Assembly (NCBI RefSeq): GCF_000005505.3
Contig: NC_016133.3
Coordinates: 6,324,001 to 6,388,000, forward strand
Direction of reading: 5' to 3'
DNA: 64,000 bases
Source: Brachypodium distachyon
Lineage: Eukaryota; Streptophyta; Magnoliopsida; Poales; Poaceae
Every line of letters begins with the position of its first letter. The stretch's first letter is position 1. Shown here piece by piece: positions 58,116 through 64,000 of the stretch. Position numbers and translations under genes: made by a program. Under the pieces are notes generated by a model. The model was not told the origin of the DNA, made no database searches, and saw only the letters and a list, made by a program, of their open reading frames with translations.

Positions 58116-59320
58116 CTAATCATAGTGCGGGAATCTGTTCTTGCTCTCCCATCCAATGTCACGATCCATCCTCCTGGCCGAGCTCCTCTGTTTTTCGGTC
58201 CGGCAATCCCGTTGCCTGATCTTCTCGGTTGGCAGTTCATCTGCGACGGCGACGCTGGAGTCCTCTTCGCGGAAGAGTGGGTTGCCCTGGACGTGCTTGT
58301 CGAAGCCCTTGCCAAGGAACCGCTTCAGGAAATTGAGCTGGACCATCCTCGCCAGCGTCGATGTCCTGAGCACGCCGCGCCCGCTCGACGACGATGGCGG
58401 CGGCGCCATCGACTCCTCCGGCTTCGGGCACTCTTCATCACTCAGCACGGCCGCGATTTTCTGGAAGAGAACCTGTTGATCCTCGTTGTCGCCGGCCTCG
58501 TATGCCAGTTCGAACACTCTGGTCTCGAGCGCTTCCTGGTCCCCGGGCGAGGCGTGCCGCGTCAGGTTGAGCTCGGCGCACACGGCCAGCACCTCGCCCG
58601 CGGCCATTCGGACGGCGGGGTTGCCGGACTCGAGGAGCTCGGCGAGGCCGCCGAACGGGATCATGACCTCTCTGAAGGAGCCCCAGCGGCACGTCCTCAA
58701 CAAGTCGCCCGCGGTGGTGAGGAGCACCGAGAACGCAGACACGGCGGCGGGCAGGACGACCAGATCAGTGCTTGTGTCTTCTCCGGCGGTGCGCTCGATC
58801 ACGCCGAGGACGGCCTTCATGGACGGCGCCGCGTCCTCCAGGCGCCGCGCGCCGGCCAAGGTCACGGCCGCGAGACACTCGAGAGCGGCCGCCGCGTCGG
58901 AGGACGACGACGACTGCAGCGTCTTCTCGAGGATGGGGAGGGATTTGTCGAGGATGTCCTTGGAGCAGCCGGCGTCGGGGGCGGGGTCGACGGTGAGCGC
59001 GAGGAGGCCGATGGCGCGGTAGGCGAGGCGGGCCTTGCGGAGGAGGAGGGAGGCGCAGCAGCGGTCGAAGACGGTGAAGTAGCGGTAGTCGAGCTCGTCG
59101 ACGGGCACCAAGCCCTCGAGCGCCGCCACGAGGGCCTTCACGCCATCCTCCCGCGCCGCGCGCCGCTTCTCGTGGAGCTTCTCGATGCACTCGCCGACGA
59201 CATCTGCATCTGCTCGAGGAGAAGGTTCCCATAAATCAATAACCGCCGGTGAGACCGAGAGATCGATGATTGACGGCGGTAAGTACCGTTGTTCCGACGG
59301 GACATGCGGACACTCGCCAT
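58116..59320 (-). CDS. IFRD-family protein (interferon-related developmental regulator-like)
   Basis: Proposed exons 59320-59287 (MASVRMSRRNN) and 59209-58116; the 77-bp intron has GT-AG borders and the phases fit, giving 375 aa. The protein is all-helical ARM-like: ECIEKLHEKRRAAREDGVKA, YRYFTVFDRCCASLLLRK, YRAIGLLALT, ALECLAAVTLAGARRL, PAAVSAFSVLLTT, VRMAAGEVLAVCAELNLT. It ends with the IFRD C-terminal motif MVQLNFLKRFLGKGFDKHVQ at about 316-335 and a basic tail. Family proteins are nuclear co-regulators in stress and differentiation. A single frame open up to 59654 without splicing is possible, but the spliced start aligns better with the other copy. It is intact, unlike the copy at 48.4 kb. 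Confidence 0.88.
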
Positions 59321-60581
59321 CAGCACCGCCGGAGAGGATCAGATGGCTGGTCGGCGCGCGAGCGTGGCGGATGGGGAACAGGGAGGAGAAGGACGGCGAG
59401 GTATATGTGCGGCGGGAGGCGGAGTGGGAGTAGATCGATCTGGGTCGGCAGCGGAGTCTGAGAAAGCAGGAACGGACGAGGGAGGGAGAAAGAGCCCGTT
59501 TCCGTAACGGGCACGCAACACGCCCATACTGAAAGGTAAAAACAAGGCCGGCCCAGAACAGGTGGAAACTGGTTGAGGGGCTCTCTTTGTTTTGACACCT
59601 TGAGGGGGGCTCGTTGGTTGGTTTAGACGGCCCGCAGAGGCCCACCAGCCCCACCTTATCCTTATGGTTCCAAAGCCCAAACTTGCAATTTCAGCTCCCG
59701 CTTCAGTTTTGGCGCCACATTTCTCTGGATTCCCCCCTCCCGCTCTCCTCTCCTGCGTTGTTTCTGAAACTTTTCCAGCTTTCACGCGCTGACCAGCTGT
59801 GTTTCGCACAGACACACAGTAGTAGTAGCGCCTGTCCCATAATAAATGTCATCTGCGTGTCAGATATGGATCGGGGCAGAGAAACAAGCACTGCAGACAA
59901 AGCACTGGAGTCACAGGTGCGCCATCTCTTCTCCCCGCATTGCGAAGTTCAATTTCTTGGTACTACTCACAGTTTTGGCCCATGACCTTAAATAGATAGA
60001 ATTCACTCCCATGCTGACATTCCCAAGACAGCAAGCAACCACTCCTCGCGAAAATGTCTCAAGAATGGGGCCCGGTAAGTAACAACAAGCTATTATTAAC
60101 CTTCCAAAATCAAACTTTTAGTAGTACTTCATGGATCGGGCAATGTTCGTGCACCATATATTTGACCCAAATGTTGCAAATGCAGTACAAAAAACCTGTC
60201 ACAAGCAGTAACAGTAAACACCTCATACACTGGAGTACTGTGGTGGTAGCAAAGTGTTATTCCTATTTTTGAGTCACATGAGATTCAAAAGAATTGAATC
60301 GGCTGGCTGGCAGATTGATTGCAAGTGCAGGTGCAGCTGCCGTTTCTGCGGCCGCAATCACTGATGGATGGCACCTCAACCAACTATTTCCACTCGCATC
60401 CAATAAATACCATCTCCTGCTTTTTACCTGTAGCTGCTGCCTGCGTCTGCGTGTGCACTAGTGTTATCTGTGGAAAGTCCTTGGGCGAGCACCGCGTGAC
60501 CATGCTACTCCTATCCTATCTCGCATGTCCATCGCAGAATGTGAAATATAGTAAGAGATGAATCAGCAGGGATATCTTTCT
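59321..60581. other. Intergenic between IFRD and beta-galactosidase genes
   Basis: Contains the promoter of the minus-strand IFRD gene (GC-rich to about 59530). No further gene or clear repeat was identified up to the beta-galactosidase stop codon. Confidence 0.5.
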
Positions 60582-63500
60582 TCATTGTGTTCTTGTCGCC
60601 AGGGTGACGCCGGCGACGTCGCCGCCGTACTCCTCCAGCACCACCAGCAGGTTGCCACCCGGCTTCAGCCACGACCGCGGCACGTGGTACCTGCAGATTT
60701 TCATGTCGTCTTATAACTCTTAAGTAAACAAGTCCTTAGTTATCAGCATGGGATCAGCGTTGTTGTCTGAACTCTGAAGTCTGAACTTACCATCTCTGGG
60801 AGAGCTCGCCGCAGCTGGACCGGCACTTGTCCTCGCGGTACGTCCCGGCGTAGCTGCAGCCGCCGCAGCCGCGGGAGGGCGCCTTGTAGGACCAGTACCG
60901 GCCGACGTGGTGGCCGTTCACCCACATCTGCCCTTTCCCCATGCTCCCCATGTCCAGCGCCACCGGGTCGCTCCCCGACGGCGCGTTGAACAAGGCCTGA
61001 TCATGATGATCGTCACAAGAATTCAGTAATGGAAAGAACAGAAATATATTATCAGATGACGATGTAGCTGATTGAACTTGAACTAATTTTTGTCAGGCTC
61101 AAATGTGCAATGGAACAGTTTATCCACACTAGTGCATTATCTTATTTAGCACTGACCTTGTGCCAAGTTAGTGGCTGCTTGCTGCCAGGACCGCCCCACT
61201 CAACGGCGGAGCTCCCAGAGACAGTGTGGATCCCCAGCGATTCGCCTTTCAGGCCGACCTGTGCGGGCGAGAGTCAGAAGTCGGTATGATTCTGACCGAA
61301 CTTGAGCTAAGGATCTTAGAGGGCCTGGTGTCAGATGTACCTGATATGTCCATTTCTGATGGCTCAGGTCTCTCTTCCCCTCACTTAGGCCGGAGAGGGT
61401 CACCGGTCCGAGGACACCGACGTTCCACCTCTCAAAATGGTCCCCGACATTCTACAGCAATACCATATACCAGTGTTACAAACAGTTTTAAATTCATTGA
61501 GATAATTCCAGGGCATAAATTGAGCTGTGATCTGACTTACAGGAAGGCCAACTGCTGAACTCAGAATGGAGATCTTGTTGCTACCTTGCCACATCTTCAC
61601 ATGTCCATCATATGTCAGCTTGGGGTTCTCGAAACCACCATAGACAGAACCTGCAACACAAAGATAATCAAGGAGGGTCCTTGTAATTTGGATCTTGATT
61701 TGATCTGAAACGCCATGTAGCAAAGTGCTAGTACCATATGATTTCCCATTGACGAAAACCTGCATCGAGTGCCCAGCGGAGTATACAGTGAGCTGAGGCC
61801 ACTGGCCATTCTTCGAGAGCTCACCGGGACCAATGTTAACGCTGCAACAAGCGTAAACCAGAGTTTCAAGGAAATTTCGTACGGTTTCGGATATAATTGG
61901 TGCATATTAACTGTATCAATTATCAAGGTCAGTCACTCACAATGTGGTGTACCATAGGTAGTCTGACTTGTCCCATGTCATGCTAAGCTGCTCGACCAGA
62001 CCATCCTTTGTGAATGCGCTGTCATCCAGTGAGTTTGTGTCCTCGCTGTACGACTGCCAAGTGAAACGTACCACCGGGTGCATCTTTGGCAGCAGAGTTG
62101 GTTCCTTCACCTACAAAATTGTCACAATTGCTCGTTAGACTATAAGATCCGCTAGCCTAATTCACAGATATATTTATGGTTCAGGGTTCCCTTACTGTTG
62201 CAGTGTTGAAAACCACGGTTTTGCAGTCTGGCAGAATGCTGATAGACCAAGCAGGGAGGTCATAGTGTCTTCCATTGAACCTGACTTTCACGGCTGAATT
62301 CATGTGGTAGTTTGACAGGAACGCGGCACAAGCTCCATTTTTCGACTTGAAGACATATGCCTGATGGAAATGATTAATGCATGAATATTCAATTGACGTG
62401 GCACTTCGAGGATAGATTATTCAAGACATCAAGTTTCTAGCAGCATTAACCTTCTCGTAGTTTCCCAGTGACTGGATTGTAGGATCACCAGAAACAAGGG
62501 TAGGCTCAGCCTGCTTGATGGCCTTGTGCAGGTCCCTCAAGTGACCCCATTTCGGCTGCCTAAGCAAACCTGGGGTGTACATGTGAATTTGTCAGATGAA
62601 CCCAATCTATGCTAATCAAGATGTCAAACGGAAGATATCAAGCCAGGCAGTAAACTTCCAAAAATATGCCTAGGCTCCCGACAAGAATGCAAGTTTGACA
62701 AACATGGCAGTGTACTGCATACCAAATTCGTCGATCGGGGCATCATAATCGTAGCTGGTTGCGACGAAGGGACCGCCTGCTGTGCGTCCAAAGTTGGTTC
62801 CTCCATGGTACTTCAGCATAACATGTAAATGTGGTCAGAGCAAGTAGAAGCATTCACTGCAACGCCATTGCTGGCATGACCACTATCCCGTACTCACCAT
62901 GTAATAATTCACGAAGGAGCCACCCTTCTGTATGAACCTTGCCACCGCAAAGGCCATGTCCTCCACCGGACGGTGAGGCACTGCCCCTCCGAACGACGTA
63001 AACCTTGAGATTTAGAGTAACAAATTAACAATGCAATTACTCTCGTTTGGAATGACGCATTCGGAATTTTGGATTGGCATGAATAGAGGAACCAGTAAGA
63101 TCAAGGAAACTTACCACCCGGTCCAGGCCTCGGTCCACATGGCTGGCTTGTTCTTCTTATTTGGGGTGAAGTAATCGCAGTAAAAGCCATTGCAAGTGTT
63201 AATCTGACATGAATGGAAACTACAAGGTTAGAACTATTCTGAGCAGTGATCTGCATATACAATTACCAACTACGGAGTACTATAGTAATTTCCAAGAGAG
63301 GTGTTAAGTACTATAAATGTACCACGGGGTCAGGGGCATCTTCTTGTTTGCACATCACCCACGGCACACCGGTGTTGGTGGCCACAGCCATCTTAGCAGC
63401 CCAATTCGCGTAAGGCTTGGCGCCGACGCCCCCAGCGGATTCCATTGGCCCGAACTCATTCTCCACCTGTGCAAATCAGCAAGAGCCTCCCAATTCAGGT

Positions 63501-64000
63501 CCCACTCTTAATCTGTACTGCAAATGTCAATTCTCCGCGTACCAAGAATCCTCTCCCTCACCTGAGACATGATGATCGGACCACCCTGCCATTCAAACAG
63601 CCTCTCGGATTTCATCATCGACACGATCTTCTCGACAAACCTCTGCATCTCCGCCTACAATGCCACAGAGCACCACCAAATCAGGCACAGATGATATTCT
63701 TTTTAAATGAAAGCACACACAGTTTGTGAACAATGGAAGAGATCAGCAGTGTTCTTTTGGTGTGAGACTTGAGAGGCACCACCTTGAAGGGGCCATTGTC
63801 TGTCCTGAAGCTGATGCCGGGCACATACTTGAGCCAAACAGGAAAGCCACTGCAGCAACAACAAACGTACTAAATAAATAAATTTGCAATCATGCTAGAA
63901 AACTAAAATGCCCAAATATCGAAGGATTTAGATTATGGTTTAGTACCCAAAGTTCCACTCGGCGCAGACGTAGGGGCCGATGCGGAGGTGGACGTAGAGG
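60582..64000 (-). CDS. BGAL: Beta-galactosidase, GH35 (plant BGAL), 5' end missing
   Basis: Sixteen exons in frame: 64000-63947 (partial), 63849-63783, 63654-63562, 63466-63323, 63203-63115, 63003-62898, 62810-62723, 62569-62451, 62360-62196, 62110-61941, 61841-61735, 61650-61541, 61451-61341, 61258-61157, 60996-60791, 60690-60582. The active-site signature [14 protein letters not shown] contains the acid/base glutamate; [10 protein letters not shown] and [13 protein letters not shown] are conserved GH35 blocks. The C-terminal part is a beta-sandwich with [14 protein letters not shown] and CSYAGTY...CG. It ends at RTQ, so there is no SUEL-type lectin domain after it, unlike some plant paralogues. 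Family role: apoplastic removal of terminal beta-galactose from cell-wall polymers and glycans. Signal peptide and first exons lie beyond 64000. No disabling change seen. Confidence 0.94.

Noticed and set aside
58116..59654. A single 512-codon minus frame for the second IFRD gene
   Set aside because: The first 140 or so codons have no similarity to the family. A 77-bp GT-AG intron with matching phase gives a start that fits the other copy.
1..64000. tRNA, rRNA or microRNA genes
   Set aside because: I saw no convincing cloverleaf or rRNA sequence by eye. The hairpins at 7.7 and 29.2 kb look like foldback repeats rather than proven microRNA precursors.

Overview
The window is plant nuclear DNA from a grass (Poaceae). 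The evidence is intron-rich genes with GT-AG junctions, a very GC-rich intronless P450, plant-specific families (universal-stress/kinase/U-box proteins, CYP74, plant GH35), and abundant grass-type small transposons (Stowaway with TA target sites, Tourist with TTA, CACTA ends, LINE fragments, a solo LTR). A Pooideae-like genome fits the repeat mix, but I cannot fix the species from sequence alone.

Layout. 0-1.6 kb: last eight exons of an M1 aminopeptidase (APM1 type), plus strand. 3.2-7.2 kb: an intact eight-exon USP-kinase gene on minus, without a U-box. 18.4-22.7 kb: its nine-exon paralogue on plus, with a C-terminal U-box. The 11 kb between these two head-to-head genes is a graveyard: a copied piece of the first gene's exon 1 (9.6 kb), a frameshifted RING-H2 pseudogene (10.8-11.5 kb), LINE debris, a truncated 5' copy of the U-box gene (14.3-14.85 kb), a 325-bp tandem array, a small CACTA element and a 5'-truncated LINE. 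23-29 kb: a CACTA end, a GC-rich element with 100-bp repeats, and LINE pieces. 29.2-30.2 kb: a hairpin-forming inverted repeat abutting a small gene for a stand-alone cysteine-protease propeptide (I29) domain. 31.5-32.5 kb: a copy of the 3' end of the U-box gene.

33-38 kb is gene-poor. 38.3-39.8 kb holds an intact CYP74 (allene oxide synthase-like) gene behind a tandemly duplicated promoter segment. 42-45.5 kb holds three broken gene pieces in which a SINA-type RING/zinc finger is joined to a jacalin-like lectin domain, with a 76-bp minisatellite among them. 48.4-49.6 kb and 58.1-59.3 kb are two IFRD-family (interferon-related developmental regulator) genes. The first carries an internal deletion and frameshift; the second reads as intact with one short intron. 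Between them lie a serpin pseudogene, about 390-bp direct repeats 4.8 kb apart, a GTTACC-rich tandem array and a solo LTR with a perfect TTTAG target duplication. 60.6-64 kb: the last 16 exons of a plant beta-galactosidase (GH35) on minus, running off the window.

The genes do not form an operon or an obvious pathway. Themes are local duplication with fragmentation (U-box kinase, IFRD, SINA-jacalin), stress and defence functions (USP-kinases, jasmonate-pathway CYP74, lectin, serpin, protease propeptide), and transposon activity that can be ordered in time, because several repeats have an 'empty' partner in a duplicated copy.
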